From contig CANNGL010000004.1 in NCBI GenBank assembly GCA_947504205.1, forward strand, positions 310,001 through 374,000: 64,000 nt of DNA. Reading direction: 5' to 3'. The number at the start of each line of letters is the position of its first letter. Position 1 is the first letter of the stretch. This stretch comes from an uncultured Litoreibacter sp. GTDB lineage: Bacteria; Pseudomonadota; Alphaproteobacteria; Rhodobacterales; Rhodobacteraceae. Position numbers and translations under genes: made by a program. Positions 54,303 to 63,367 of this stretch are shown in pieces. A model generated the notes under the pieces. The model did no database searches and was not told where the DNA came from. It saw nothing but the letters and a program-made list of their open reading frames with translations.

Positions 54303-57193
54303 TCCTTTTTGAGGCCCATCAGGGCTGCTGCAAACGGGTTATCAGGATCAATGGCCTTTTCTTTCTTCGGCGGTCTGGCCGAGAAGCTCTGCGCCTTGTC
54401 ACGACGCGGCCCGCCTTTACCCTTTGGCTTGCCTTTGCCTTGGGCACGCTCACCGCGTGGTTTGCCGCCGCCACGGTTTTGCTGCCGGGCTTTGCCGAAC
54501 CCACCCCATGTGAAGGTGTAGAACACTTCCATTTCAGGGCCATCTATGGCCGCGTCTGCGGCTTGTCCGGTGGGGGTTTCGCCATCTGCGACTTCGGCGA
54601 TGGGGTCTGCTGCCGGAGCATCTGCCGGGGTTTCGGCAATGGGCGCTGTTCCCTCGTCCGGCAAATCAGGGGTCACGACATCAGCGGCGGGCGCTGGCGC
54701 GCTTTCGCCTGTCACAGCCCCCTCGGGAGCCTCAGCCACGTCCATAACCGGCGTGTCAGCGGCCACATCCTTGGCCGCGTTCGGCATGACCTCGGTGACG
54801 GGTTTGACCTTCACACGCTCAGCTTTTTCCGCTTTATATCCAAGGCCTTGCATCAGGTCCGCAAACTGTTCCAACGTCATGCCGGTGATCGACAACATGT
54901 CCGCCTTGGCCTCAAAGCCACCGCGACTGTCCTCGGACCGCAACTGATCAGCGAGCCGCTCCAGCATATCGATGCGGATCGCCCGCTCCCCTGCCAGCCT
55001 GTACCCGGCATTGGCATAGTAGCCATCCGGGGCATCAACGACGGCGGGAACCGTGACCAGACCCGCAGGTGGCGCTTCGGGGAATTCCTGAAAGCCCTGA
55101 TCCAGGGCCCACAATACCAGCCGCAAGCGTGTCGGCGCAGGTTTCAGAAGCAACGGCATGAAAATCGTGAACTGGCCAAATCTGATGCCATGCTTGCGCA
55201 GAGCACCGCGCGCCTCCTGATCCAGCGCTTTGACATCTGCTGCAACCTTGTCGCGCGGGATGACGCCCAGAGCCTCTGCCATCTGGAACGCAAAGCCCTT
55301 GGCCTGCCCAGTCAGCGCCTCATCCTTGGCCATCGCAATCATCGGCTCGAAACCAGCAGCAATCTTGCGGTCTATGAAGTGTTGCAAGCGGCGTTTGACC
55401 TTCTCGGCGACATCCGCTCCGGCTTCTTCATCAACGAAGGCTTCCACACCCGGCTTGAGCAACTCTGTCCCTTTGACCAGCTTACCCACGGCCATCTCAC
55501 CCCACATCAGACCACCTTGCTCGGTGAAATCCATCTCAGTGTCGGGCGCGTTGTAGAACTTGTCAGCACGCAGGTTGAAATGCGGGGTCAGCGCCGCCAA
55601 TGCCGCCTGACGAAGCGTTTTGGCTTCCTCAGGTGTTGCAGTCTGGTCCTGGCGAAAACGGAACCCGTCCAGACGGCCGATCATCTGATCCTCAACCGTC
55701 ACTTCACCCTTGTCATTCACGTCAGCCACAAGGCTCTCCTTCTGTTTCAACCGCCGCAACAAAACGGATGTCCGCCGGTCGACAAATCTTTGGGTCAGCG
55801 CGCCATGGAGCGCATCTGACAATCGGTCTTCTACAGCGCGTGTCTCCCCGCGCCAATGGCTTTCGTCTTCAACCCAGCCCGTTCGCTGGGCGACATAGGT
55901 CCATGTGCGGATATACGCCAATCGTTTCGACAATGTGTCAATATCGCCGTCGCTGCGATCGATGCGGCTGATCTGGCCCGCAAACCACGTTGTCGGGATC
56001 TGCCCGTCATCATGCAGAAATCCGAAGATTTTCTCCAGCAGGCTGGTGTGCTCGCCATGGGAAATCCCGCGAAAATCAGGGATACGGCACACATCCCAAA
56101 GCAGCTTCACACTCTGAGGCGTGGTCACACGGGCGGCGACCTCAGCGATCTGCCAGAGCGATTTCAGCGCCATCAGATCGTCGGCCTCGCGCGCCCGGTG
56201 CAGCAAATCGTCCTCGGTGCGCATCTCAAGCGAGCGGATCAGACGTTCGACCGATCCGAATTCAAGACGATCATTGCGCCATTGCAGCTGTTTGAGCGGC
56301 GCAAAACGAGAATTCATGATCTGTTCGACAACCTGTTCATCCAACGCGCGCGCTTCACCCGTCACGCCAAATGTGCCCGGCTCCGTGTAGCGCCCGGCAC
56401 GCCCGGCAATCTGCGCCAGCTCATTGGGCATTAGCGGGCGCATCCGTCTGCCATCGAACTTGTCGAGCGCTGAGAACGCGACATGCGAGATATCAAGGTT
56501 CAGGCCCATCCCGATAGCATCCGTCGCAACCAGATAATCCACATCGCCATTTTGATAGAGCTCGACCTGCGCATTGCGGGTGCGCGGGCTGAGCGCGCCC
56601 ATGACAACAGCACAACCGCCCTTCTGACGCCGGATCAACTCGGCGATGGCATAAACATTTTCGACCGAGAACCCGACAATCGCAGATCGCGGCTTGAGGC
56701 GGCTGATTTTCTTCGAGCCGGTATAGCTGAGCTCGGAGAAACGCTCACGCTTCATGAATTGCGCCTCGGGGATCAGTTCCGCAATGGCCGGACGCATGGT
56801 TTCGGCGCCCATAAACAGCGTTTCGTGCAACCCGCGGGCGTTTAACAGCCGCGAGGTGAAGACATGTCCACGCTCCGGATCACCACAAAGCTGAATTTCG
56901 TCAATCGCGACAAAATCTGCGCCCATCCCCTCCGGCATCGCCTCGACCGTGCAAACCCAGTATTGCGTGCGCTCTGGCACAATACGTTCTTCGCCGGTGA
57001 CAAGCGCCACGACGGACGGACCACGCAAAGCGACAATGCGGTCGTAGACCTCGCGCGCCAGAAGTCGCAAAGGCAGGCCAATCACGCCAGTGCGATGGGC
57101 CAACATACGCTCGATGGCGTAATGGGTCTTGCCGGTGTTCGTAGGCCCCAAAACGGCTGTGATCCGGCCTGTGCCGGAGATATGGTCGCGCAT
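54299..57193 (-). CDS. SUV3-like superfamily 2 helicase with low-complexity C-terminus
   Basis: This 964-residue helicase resembles mitochondrial SUV3. Walker A is LGPTNTGKTHYAIERM (residues ~15-30). The motif II box is DEIQ in VAIDEIQLCGDPERGHVF, and motif VI is AQIAGRAGRYTEPGTF. The middle contains LKPRSAIVGFSVENVYAIAE and VVMGALSPRTRNAQVELYQN. From about residue 780 the protein becomes Ala/Pro/Glu-rich, then ends with a Lys/Arg/Gly-rich tail (GGGKPRGERAQGKGKPKGKG) that may bind RNA. The ATG at 57193 is used; TTG one codon earlier is possible. The stop overlaps hslR, tying it to an RNA-binding partner. Confidence 0.9.
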   Translation of the reverse strand: MRDHISGTGRITAVLGPTNTGKTHYAIERMLAHRTGVIGLPLRLLAREVYDRIVALRGPSVVALVTGEERIVPERTQYWVCTVEAMPEGMGADFVAIDEIQLCGDPERGHVFTSRLLNARGLHETLFMGAETMRPAIAELIPEAQFMKRERFSELSYTGSKKISRLKPRSAIVGFSVENVYAIAELIRRQKGGCAVVMGALSPRTRNAQVELYQNGDVDYLVATDAIGMGLNLDISHVAFSALDKFDGRRMRPLMPNELAQIAGRAGRYTEPGTFGVTGEARALDEQVVEQIMNSRFAPLKQLQWRNDRLEFGSVERLIRSLEMRTEDDLLHRAREADDLMALKSLWQIAEVAARVTTPQSVKLLWDVCRIPDFRGISHGEHTSLLEKIFGFLHDDGQIPTTWFAGQISRIDRSDGDIDTLSKRLAYIRTWTYVAQRTGWVEDESHWRGETRAVEDRLSDALHGALTQRFVDRRTSVLLRRLKQKESLVADVNDKGEVTVEDQMIGRLDGFRFRQDQTATPEEAKTLRQAALAALTPHFNLRADKFYNAPDTEMDFTEQGGLMWGEMAVGKLVKGTELLKPGVEAFVDEEAGADVAEKVKRRLQHFIDRKIAAGFEPMIAMAKDEALTGQAKGFAFQMAEALGVIPRDKVAADVKALDQEARGALRKHGIRFGQFTIFMPLLLKPAPTRLRLVLWALDQGFQEFPEAPPAGLVTVPAVVDAPDGYYANAGYRLAGERAIRIDMLERLADQLRSEDSRGGFEAKADMLSITGMTLEQFADLMQGLGYKAEKAERVKVKPVTEVMPNAAKDVAADTPVMDVAEAPEGAVTGESAPAPAADVVTPDLPDEGTAPIAETPADAPAADPIAEVADGETPTGQAADAAIDGPEMEVFYTFTWGGFGKARQQNRGGGKPRGERAQGKGKPKGKGGPRRDKAQSFSARPPKKEKAIDPDNPFAAALMGLKKD

Positions 57194-57217
57194 CAATAAC
57201 GCCTGTCCGTCAGAGCT

Positions 57218-57766
57218 TTAAAGGTCCTGGCCGCCGGTCTTCACCCGCAACCGCTCGATTGTATCTTTTAGGCCGGGCCTATGGGGATGTATAGAGTACG
57301 CCGCCTCATATGCGGATAATGCATTGGCCGGATCATCCAGTTCTTCCAATATGCGCCCAAGCCCCTGCAAAGCACCGAAATGGCGGGGGTTCAGCGCCAA
57401 TGTGCGCTGGATATCTGCAATCGACAAAAAGAACCGTTGCGCCTGAAAGAATGCCGTTGCCCGCGCGTTCCAGCCCTCGGCAAAATCGGGGGCATGGTCG
57501 GTCAGCGCCGTGAAGTGCTCAATTGCCGCATCGATGTCTCCGCCGCGCATCGCCTCGCGGCCCCGTTGCAACAACAGATCCATTGAGGCCGAACCAGACT
57601 GCGACCATTCGGCCCAAATCTCTTGCTCTACCTGCTCCCAATCGGGCAATTCTTCTGCTTGAAGGCGCTGAAACAGCCGATCAAGCTCCTCTGCACCCGC
57701 AAAAACAGGTCCAGAGAGAAAAAATGCCGCAACGACAGTATTGAGGATATGACGCGAAACACCCAT
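57218..57766 (-). CDS. Exported TPR-repeat protein
   Basis: This protein of about 182 residues has a signal peptide (GVSRHILNTVVAAFFLSGPV, cleaved around FAGA). Two or three tetratricopeptide repeats follow, e.g. AMRGGDIDAAIEHFTALTDH, AFFQAQRFFLSIADIQRTLA and GRILEELDDPANALSAYEAA. TPR proteins act as scaffolds for protein binding; the partner is unknown. I start at the ATG at 57766; a longer frame lies in the divergent SCP2 promoter. It is 24 bp downstream of nothing on its strand and lies upstream of the helicase gene, so both may be transcribed together. Confidence 0.83.
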   Translation of the reverse strand: MGVSRHILNTVVAAFFLSGPVFAGAEELDRLFQRLQAEELPDWEQVEQEIWAEWSQSGSASMDLLLQRGREAMRGGDIDAAIEHFTALTDHAPDFAEGWNARATAFFQAQRFFLSIADIQRTLALNPRHFGALQGLGRILEELDDPANALSAYEAAYSIHPHRPGLKDTIERLRVKTGGQDL

Positions 57767-57835
57767 AACACACTCAAGCTTAGCGGGGTTTTCGCAAATG
57801 GCGAGGGTCCGAATGCACAAATTATGGAGAGCAGT

Positions 57836-58123
57836 ATGAGCGAAGTGATAAATCAAGCCGTTGTAGCCCTGTCCGAGAAGATGGATGGTGAGTTTGACGG
57901 TTCAGTAAAATTTGTCATCGAAGACGAAGGCGCGATCATGGTTGATGGTGCTGGCGTGCGCGCCGCCGATGAAGATGCCGAATGCACAATGACTGCTGAC
58001 TCAGAAACATTTCAGGCAATCCTTGAAGGTGACCTGAACCCCACGGCTGCCTTCATGTCAGGCAAACTGACTGTTGATGGTGATATGGGCACAGCGATGA
58101 AGCTGGGTACCGTTCTGTCGTGA
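57836..58123 (+). CDS. SCP2 sterol-binding-domain protein
   Basis: This 95-residue single-domain protein of the SCP2 fold has DGSVKFVIEDEGAIMVDGAG and ECTMTADSETFQAILEGDLN, followed by NPTAAFMSGKLTVDGDMGTA, which is the most conserved SCP2 stretch. Such proteins bind lipids or acyl chains in a hydrophobic tunnel. I use the ATG at 57836, with ATGGAGAGC upstream; longer frames lack a ribosome site. The stop overlaps a GTG start of the alpha/beta hydrolase (GTGA), suggesting a functional pair, perhaps lipid presentation and hydrolysis. Confidence 0.88.
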   Translation: MSEVINQAVVALSEKMDGEFDGSVKFVIEDEGAIMVDGAGVRAADEDAECTMTADSETFQAILEGDLNPTAAFMSGKLTVDGDMGTAMKLGTVLS

Positions 58124-59046
58124 CTGCCCCCGCTCCGCTTTTTGAAGAAATCGCTCAGGCGCCGTCTGGCGGCACGGCCTATTGGGTCAGTTCCGCGGAT
58201 GGCGTCCGGATTCGCGTAGCTCTTTGGCGGGGCGGAGATCGCGGCACGGTTCTGATTTTTCCGGGCCGCACCGAATATATCGAGAAATACGGACCAACTG
58301 CGACTGATCTGATCGCAAAGGGCTTCTCCGTTGCAATTATCGATTGGCGTGGCCAAGGGTTGGCCCACCGGTTCCTGAAGGAGCCGCTGATCGGCCATGT
58401 GGAGAAGTTCACCGACTTCCAGCACGACGTCCGAGCGATGATCGGTCTGGTCGAGGAGCATGACTTTCCCAAACCGCTGTCGCTTATCGCGCATTCCATG
58501 GGGGGCTGCATCGGTCTTCGGACCTGCCTTGAGCGCGAGGACATCACTGCTGTCGTCTTTACCGGTCCGATGTGGGGCATCGCGGCCACGCCGCAAAAGC
58601 GCCTTCTGGGCTGGACCGTATCGAGCCTGTCACGCCCCGGACGGTTTGCGCATTTGCTGACACCGGGAACTGCGCTTGAAACATACGTTCGCATTGCCCC
58701 GTTCGAGGACAACATGCTGACGACTGATCCGGACATGTTCAACTTCATGAAGGCGCAACTTGATGCGCATCCCGAACTTGCTCTGGGCGGCCCGTCCCTT
58801 GGCTGGGTCAATGAAGCGTTGCGGGAATGCCGCAAGCTGACACAACGCCCCTCGCCCACACAGCCTGCCCAGATTTTCATGGGCAGCAATGAGCGCATAG
58901 TGGATGTGGATGCGATCCATGATCGCGCGGCGCGTTGGCAAAACGGCGAGTTGCATGTCATCGACGGCGGTGAGCACGAAGTCCTGATGGAAAAGGCCGA
59001 AACGCGCGCGCGCATCATCGACGCAGCAGACAAGCTTTTCACTTAA
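58120..59046 (+). CDS. Alpha/beta hydrolase (monoacylglycerol lipase-like)
   Basis: This 308-residue serine hydrolase has the oxyanion-side motif FPGRTEYIEKYGP, IDWRGQGLAHRF and the nucleophile elbow LIAHSMGGCIGLR (Ser of HSMGG, about residue 127). The catalytic His near the end is in DGGEHEVLMEKAETRA, and the acid is in SNERIVDVDAIHDRAARW. It begins with GTG at 58120, overlapping the SCP2 stop. The closest known pattern is the lysophospholipase/monoacylglycerol lipase group; substrate unknown. Confidence 0.88.
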   Translation: MTAPAPLFEEIAQAPSGGTAYWVSSADGVRIRVALWRGGDRGTVLIFPGRTEYIEKYGPTATDLIAKGFSVAIIDWRGQGLAHRFLKEPLIGHVEKFTDFQHDVRAMIGLVEEHDFPKPLSLIAHSMGGCIGLRTCLEREDITAVVFTGPMWGIAATPQKRLLGWTVSSLSRPGRFAHLLTPGTALETYVRIAPFEDNMLTTDPDMFNFMKAQLDAHPELALGGPSLGWVNEALRECRKLTQRPSPTQPAQIFMGSNERIVDVDAIHDRAARWQNGELHVIDGGEHEVLMEKAETRARIIDAADKLFT

Positions 59047-59200
59047 CCTGCAGACCAAACTCAATCTCTGGAACGCGCAGCTTAGATCGGCTGCGTGACG
59101 CTTTGTCGTGAGATGGGCAGATTTTTCGTCTTCGCGCCGCGGAAGCGTTGTCATTCACCTAAAAGGTTGACTGATCGGCTGTCGCATATTATTCATCCTT

Positions 59201-59548
59201 ATGGTTGAACGAAAAGAACCTGACTCGCTTAACGATATCCTGAAGGCTGCTAGTGATCCGACGCGCAGGTCCATCCTGACGTTGCTCGCACAGAACGGGC
59301 CCATGCGCGTGACGGATATTCATCGGCAATTCGACATGAGCCTGAACTCCGTCTCCAAGCACATCAAGGTGCTGGAGGGTGCAGGGCTTGTGATCCGCCG
59401 GACCGAGTGGCGCGAGCATATGATCGAGGTCCAGATGGACCCCCTTCACGCCATAGATGACTGGTTCGCAGGCCTCCGTTCGATTTGGGCACTCCGACTG
59501 GAAGCGCTCGACAAATTGATCACTCAAGGAGAGACCGAAGATGACTGA
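59201..59548 (+). CDS. ArsR-family transcriptional regulator
   Basis: This 115-residue winged helix protein has an ArsR/SmtB fold: LKAASDPTRRSILTLLAQNG, VTDIHRQFDMSLNSVSKHIK (recognition helix) and VLEGAGLVIRRTEWREHMIE. No cysteine metal site is visible, so it probably senses something other than a metal through its partner. Its 3' end overlaps the SRPBCC gene by 8 bp. ArsR-AHSA1 pairs of this sort are widespread. Confidence 0.9.
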   Translation: MVERKEPDSLNDILKAASDPTRRSILTLLAQNGPMRVTDIHRQFDMSLNSVSKHIKVLEGAGLVIRRTEWREHMIEVQMDPLHAIDDWFAGLRSIWALRLEALDKLITQGETEDD

Positions 59549-59963
59549 CCTGACCCTGACCGTTGAGCGCACGATCAACGCTTCGCAGGAGGCCGTGTTC
59601 AACGCATGGCTTGACCCCGAAATGCTGCAAAAATTCATGATGCCTGCGCCCGGCATGTCTGTACCCCGCGCCTCAAACGATCCACGCGAGGGCGGGCGCT
59701 TCGATATCGTGATGCAGGCCGAGAGCGAGATCCCGCATGCGGGCACCTATAAGGTGATCGACCCACACAACCGCATCGTTTTCACGTGGGAAAGCCCCTA
59801 CTCCGCCGAGGACAGCACCGTGACGCTGGACTTTGCTCCGACCAAAACGGGCACCCACGTGACGCTAACCCATGTCCGCTTCGCCAACGAGGAAGCGCGC
59901 GACAATCATCAGGGTGGCTGGACAGGCATTCTCGATACGCTCGATGCCGCACTGGCAGCGTAA
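59541..59963 (+). CDS. SRPBCC (AHSA1-type) domain protein
   Basis: This 140-residue protein has the START/Bet v1-like fold of the activator of Hsp90 ATPase homologue 1 group. It opens LTVERTINASQEAVFNAWLD and continues with FMMPAPGMSVPRASNDPREG, YKVIDPHNRIVFTWESPYSA and LTHVRFANEEARDNHQGGWT, which are typical. Such proteins bind small hydrophobic ligands. Coupled to the ArsR gene (ATGACTGA overlap), it may be the ligand-binding partner or the regulated target. Confidence 0.88.
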   Translation: MTDLTLTVERTINASQEAVFNAWLDPEMLQKFMMPAPGMSVPRASNDPREGGRFDIVMQAESEIPHAGTYKVIDPHNRIVFTWESPYSAEDSTVTLDFAPTKTGTHVTLTHVRFANEEARDNHQGGWTGILDTLDAALAA

Positions 59964-59977
59964 ACGGGGTGGCAGTG

Positions 59978-60355
59978 ATGGATATCGCATTGATGAACTG
60001 GCCTGCGGTTGGTCTGGGAACGATTGCAGCATTTGCTCTTGGTATGCTCTGGTTCAGCCCGAAGCTGTTCGGCACCACCTGGAGCGCGGGCAGTCACAAC
60101 ATTCAGCCGCCCGACGCTCCACCGCTATTGGCGATGGTGATACAATTGGCCGGCACGCTCGTGCTGGCCCTGATCATCGGCATCACCGAAACGGCAGGCG
60201 CAATTATTGTGGCCATCGGTGCGGTGCTTGCCGTGGCACTATTCGTGGCAGGCATGGACCTGTTCAGCCAGAAATCCGGCAAGGCAACCTGGGTTGATGC
60301 CGGCTATGTGCTGGCGTGCGGCGTCGTGATGATCGCGGCGCAAGGCATTCTTTAG
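59978..60355 (+). CDS. DUF1761 family membrane protein
   Basis: This 125-residue protein is predicted to have four transmembrane helices (NWPAVGLGTIAAFALGMLWF, LAMVIQLAGTLVLALIIGIT, AGAIIVAIGAVLAVALFVAG and [20 protein letters not shown]). The short loop FSPKLFGTTWSAG after helix one is typical of DUF1761. It is third of the ArsR-AHSA1 cluster, 14 bp after its neighbour. Function unknown. It overlaps lolD convergently by 4 bp. Confidence 0.82.
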   Translation: MDIALMNWPAVGLGTIAAFALGMLWFSPKLFGTTWSAGSHNIQPPDAPPLLAMVIQLAGTLVLALIIGITETAGAIIVAIGAVLAVALFVAGMDLFSQKSGKATWVDAGYVLACGVVMIAAQGIL

Positions 60356-61029
60356 ACCAGAACGCCGCTTTCGAGCCTGACCGTGCGGTCCATCCGCGCG
60401 GCCAACTCCATGTTATGGGTCGCGATTAGCGCTGAAAGTCCCGTGTCTCGGGCCAAGGTCATCAGACTGTCGAACACCTGATCGGATGTCGCCGGATCAA
60501 GATTGCCAGTGGGCTCATCGGCCAGCAAAAGCGCAGGCTCGTTGGCCAAGGCCCGGCAAAAGGCCACCCGTTGCTGCTCTCCGCCCGACATCTCGGCCGG
60601 GCGATGCCCCGCCCGCTCATCGACACCGACGGTTGCCAGAAGGCGCTTGGCGCGCGACTGCGCCGCACTCGATCCGAGACCCGCCGCCAGTTGCGGCAGC
60701 ACGATATTCTCGGCAGCGGTGAATTCCGGCAGCAAATGATGGAACTGATAGACAAACCCCACCTGCGTGCGTCGCGCCGCGGTGCGCGCCCGGTCAGATC
60801 GGTGGGTCATATCCTCCCCACATAACGTCACCTGACCACGATCCGCCGTATCCAGCAGTCCCGCAATATGGAGCAATGTGGACTTGCCAGCCCCTGAGGG
60901 GGCGACCATCGCGACCACTTCGCCTTTCTCAAGGCTCAGGCTCGCCCCGCGCAAAACCTCGATCTCGTTCGGTTTGCCGTGATTATAGCTTTTGACGATG
61001 TCATTGAGCTGAAGGATGACGTCACTCAT
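60352..61029 (-). CDS. lolD: Lipoprotein-releasing system ATP-binding protein
   Basis: This 225-residue ABC ATPase powers release of outer-membrane lipoproteins from the inner membrane. Walker A is [15 protein letters not shown], the signature is [18 protein letters not shown], and Walker B is [20 protein letters not shown]. The Q-loop region [17 protein letters not shown] is LolD-like. It overlaps the permease gene upstream by 8 bp, so the pair is translationally coupled. Confidence 0.95.
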   Translation of the reverse strand: MSDVILQLNDIVKSYNHGKPNEIEVLRGASLSLEKGEVVAMVAPSGAGKSTLLHIAGLLDTADRGQVTLCGEDMTHRSDRARTAARRTQVGFVYQFHHLLPEFTAAENIVLPQLAAGLGSSAAQSRAKRLLATVGVDERAGHRPAEMSGGEQQRVAFCRALANEPALLLADEPTGNLDPATSDQVFDSLMTLARDTGLSALIATHNMELAARMDRTVRLESGVLV

Positions 61030-62347
61030 AGCGCAGTGCCTCGACAGGGTTCATACGCGCGGCCCGGCGGGCGGGAAACAGCGTGACCACAAAGCTCAGG
61101 AAAAGCGATAGGGAAATCGCAGACATAACGTCAGACATTTCCAAACGCGCCGGAAGGCGCGAAATCAGCCGCACCGACGGGTCCCAAACGCCACCACCTG
61201 CGACATAGTTCACCATGTCGAAAATCGGGTCGATATAGATGGCAAACAGGCATCCAAGGATCAGTCCCGCAATGGTGCCAATCACTCCGATCGACGCGCC
61301 ACAAATGAAGAACACCCGCAGCACAGAGCCTTCGCTCAACCCCATTGTGCGCAGAATACCGATGTCGCGCCCCTTGTTTTTGACCAGCATAATGAGCCCG
61401 GAGACGATGTTCATCGAGGCAATCAGCACAAGGATGGACAGGATCAGGAACATCACGTTGTCCTCCATCTCCAGCGCTTGCAGGAAGGCCCCGGAACTGT
61501 CGCGCCAACTCCAGAGCAAAGCGCCCTCTCCGGCGGCCAGTGACAACGGTGTCAGCATGGATTGAACATCTTCCGGATTGTCCAGGATCACCTCGATCTC
61601 GTCGGCCATTCCCTCGCGATTGAAGTATTCCTGCGCTGCCGCGAACGGCATATAAACCCGTGTGCGATCAATGTCATAGCGCCCAACCCTGAAGATATAG
61701 GCGACATCATAAGCCGCGATCCGGGGGCTTGTCCCAAAGGCTGTCTTGACCCCTTCCGGCGCGATCAGTTTAACCCGGTCGCCGACGGTCACCCCTAGCT
61801 CGCGCGCCACGCCCGAGCCTATGGCAATACCGCCACCGAAGCTGTCGGCAGATCCAAACGCGTCGATTGTTCCATAGGCTTCCTCCGGGGTGACGACGCG
61901 CCTGATATCGCGCAAGTCATCCGGAGAAATGCCAAATACCTCCACCCCGGCGTTCCGCCCCTTGGAGGCAGCCAAGACCTGACCTTTGACCAAGGGGGCC
62001 GCCCGAACCACACCGGGCACGGCGGCGACTGCCTCGGTCAGCGGTTCAAAATCCGACATTGTCCGGGCAAACGCTCCCGCCTCCGTCACTTGCCCGGCAG
62101 AATAGACCGTGACATGGGCGTTCGCGCCAAGGATCGTGTCGACAAACTCGTATCTGAACCCCGAGCGGACCGCCAAGGTGATGATCAGCGCCGCAACCGC
62201 AAGCGTGATCCCGATCAGGGAAATCCATGTCATGACGCTGACACCGCCCTCGGAGCGACGCGCGCGGAGATATCGCCAGGCGATCATCCATTCAAAAGCG
62301 GAAAACGGGGCTGTATTCTGAGCCACTTTGCGGGCCCTCCTGCTCAT
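61022..62347 (-). CDS. lolC: Lipoprotein-releasing system permease (single LolC/LolE-type)
   Basis: This 441-residue inner-membrane protein of the MacB/FtsX type has four membrane helices: one near residue 40 (MTWISLIGITLAVAALIITL) and three in the C-terminal half (e.g. MFLILSILVLIASMNIVSGL and VFFICGASIGVIGTIAGLIL), with a ~230-residue periplasmic domain between. FEWMIAWRYLRARRSEGGVS is the typical LolC/E opening. Alphaproteobacteria have one such gene rather than separate LolC and LolE, so it probably works as a homodimer with LolD. Confidence 0.93.
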   Translation of the reverse strand: MSRRARKVAQNTAPFSAFEWMIAWRYLRARRSEGGVSVMTWISLIGITLAVAALIITLAVRSGFRYEFVDTILGANAHVTVYSAGQVTEAGAFARTMSDFEPLTEAVAAVPGVVRAAPLVKGQVLAASKGRNAGVEVFGISPDDLRDIRRVVTPEEAYGTIDAFGSADSFGGGIAIGSGVARELGVTVGDRVKLIAPEGVKTAFGTSPRIAAYDVAYIFRVGRYDIDRTRVYMPFAAAQEYFNREGMADEIEVILDNPEDVQSMLTPLSLAAGEGALLWSWRDSSGAFLQALEMEDNVMFLILSILVLIASMNIVSGLIMLVKNKGRDIGILRTMGLSEGSVLRVFFICGASIGVIGTIAGLILGCLFAIYIDPIFDMVNYVAGGGVWDPSVRLISRLPARLEMSDVMSAISLSLFLSFVVTLFPARRAARMNPVEALRYE

Positions 62348-62438
62348 TCAGACCAAGAGATGCGCTCAACCGCTGCTCAGGTCAAGTGCAGGCGCGCGCC
62401 ACGCCTCAAGACGCCGTGATCTCGCTGAAGGCCACCGG

Positions 62439-63173
62439 TCACGCGACCGCGTTGCGTACCTCCGGCAGAGCCACTCTGACGGCCTCAAGCCACAAACGAT
62501 CCACGTGATCCAGCTCTGACAGGTCAAACCGATCCGCCTGTTCCCAATAGCGGCCGGTTTCGACGAAATAGCCCAGAGCGCGTTCCGCCTCCTGTGCCTC
62601 GGCAAAGGCCGGATGATCCGCCCAAGATTGCGTGTCTTGCATTTGCGCCAGCCTGCTTTGAACCGGGAAGACAAGACGGCTTTCCCCCTCCGGCGCACGT
62701 AGACACGTGCAGCCCTGCTTGGCTGCGAAATACATCAGTCGGGCTGATTTTGCCTCCAAGGACCGCAGCGTCGGGTCGACCCGCAGCGGGTCAGGTGTGC
62801 CAGATCCATAAAAATGCGTGTTACCAGAGCTTGGATAGACCATATCGCAGCCCCAGAAGATCATGCGCTCCGGCTTCAGAGCCGCCAAAGCCCAATAACC
62901 AGCCGTGAATGCCATTGTGCCCCCGGCAAAGACGAACCCGCCGAAGGCATTCGTCGCGGGCACGAACTCGGCCGAGCCGACGACGGCCTGTGGTCCATCC
63001 AACGTTTCGGGCTTTCGGTCTTCGGGGAAGTCGTCGGGGCAGATCAAATAATCCCAATCAGGGCGCACCTGCCATGCGTTGTTGATCGCCACCAACGCAT
63101 CAAAATCCGATTTCGGTAGCGCACGGCTCTGTACAGCACTGGGACCACTTCCCAAAATGATAACCGTTGTCAT
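62439..63173 (-). CDS. Unknown cytoplasmic protein with an N-terminal nucleotide-like loop
   Basis: This 244-residue protein begins TTVIILGSGPSAVQSRALPK, a Gly-rich beta-alpha loop that resembles the start of DUF115-like, motility-factor or glycosyltransferase-type domains. Further segments are PDWDYLICPDDFPEDRKPET, LKPERMIFWGCDMVYPSSGN and HFYGSGTPDPL. I cannot place the family, and no membrane segment or signal is seen. It stands alone, leftward, between lolC and the tartrate-dehydrogenase-like gene, with the promoter in the 194-bp divergent gap. Confidence 0.6.
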   Translation of the reverse strand: MTTVIILGSGPSAVQSRALPKSDFDALVAINNAWQVRPDWDYLICPDDFPEDRKPETLDGPQAVVGSAEFVPATNAFGGFVFAGGTMAFTAGYWALAALKPERMIFWGCDMVYPSSGNTHFYGSGTPDPLRVDPTLRSLEAKSARLMYFAAKQGCTCLRAPEGESRLVFPVQSRLAQMQDTQSWADHPAFAEAQEAERALGYFVETGRYWEQADRFDLSELDHVDRLWLEAVRVALPEVRNAVA

Positions 63174-63290
63174 GGCTGCTCTGAACCCATCGCTTCGCTA
63201 CGCTTGCACACCAAATTAGTGGGATAATGGCTGGCGTCCACCGAGCCACGTTGGAACACTCGGATTTCCGCCGCATCGGCTATACGTCCC

Positions 63291-63305
63291 AGCGCCTTTG
63301 GCGCT
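63291..63305. other. Short hairpin upstream of the dehydrogenase gene
   Basis: AGCGCC-TTT-GGCGCT is a 6-bp perfect stem with a 3-nt loop, in the divergent gap 63 bp before the dehydrogenase ATG. It may be a leader hairpin or an operator. Confidence 0.35.
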
Positions 63306-63367
63306 TAATTGCACTTTGCCGCTTCAAGCCTCATGGTGCGCGCAAGCACGGTTGAAAGGTCGCAGAC

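Noticed and set aside
54440-55819. Plus-strand open frame of 459 codons
   Set aside because: Antisense to the SUV3-like helicase; no motif supports it.
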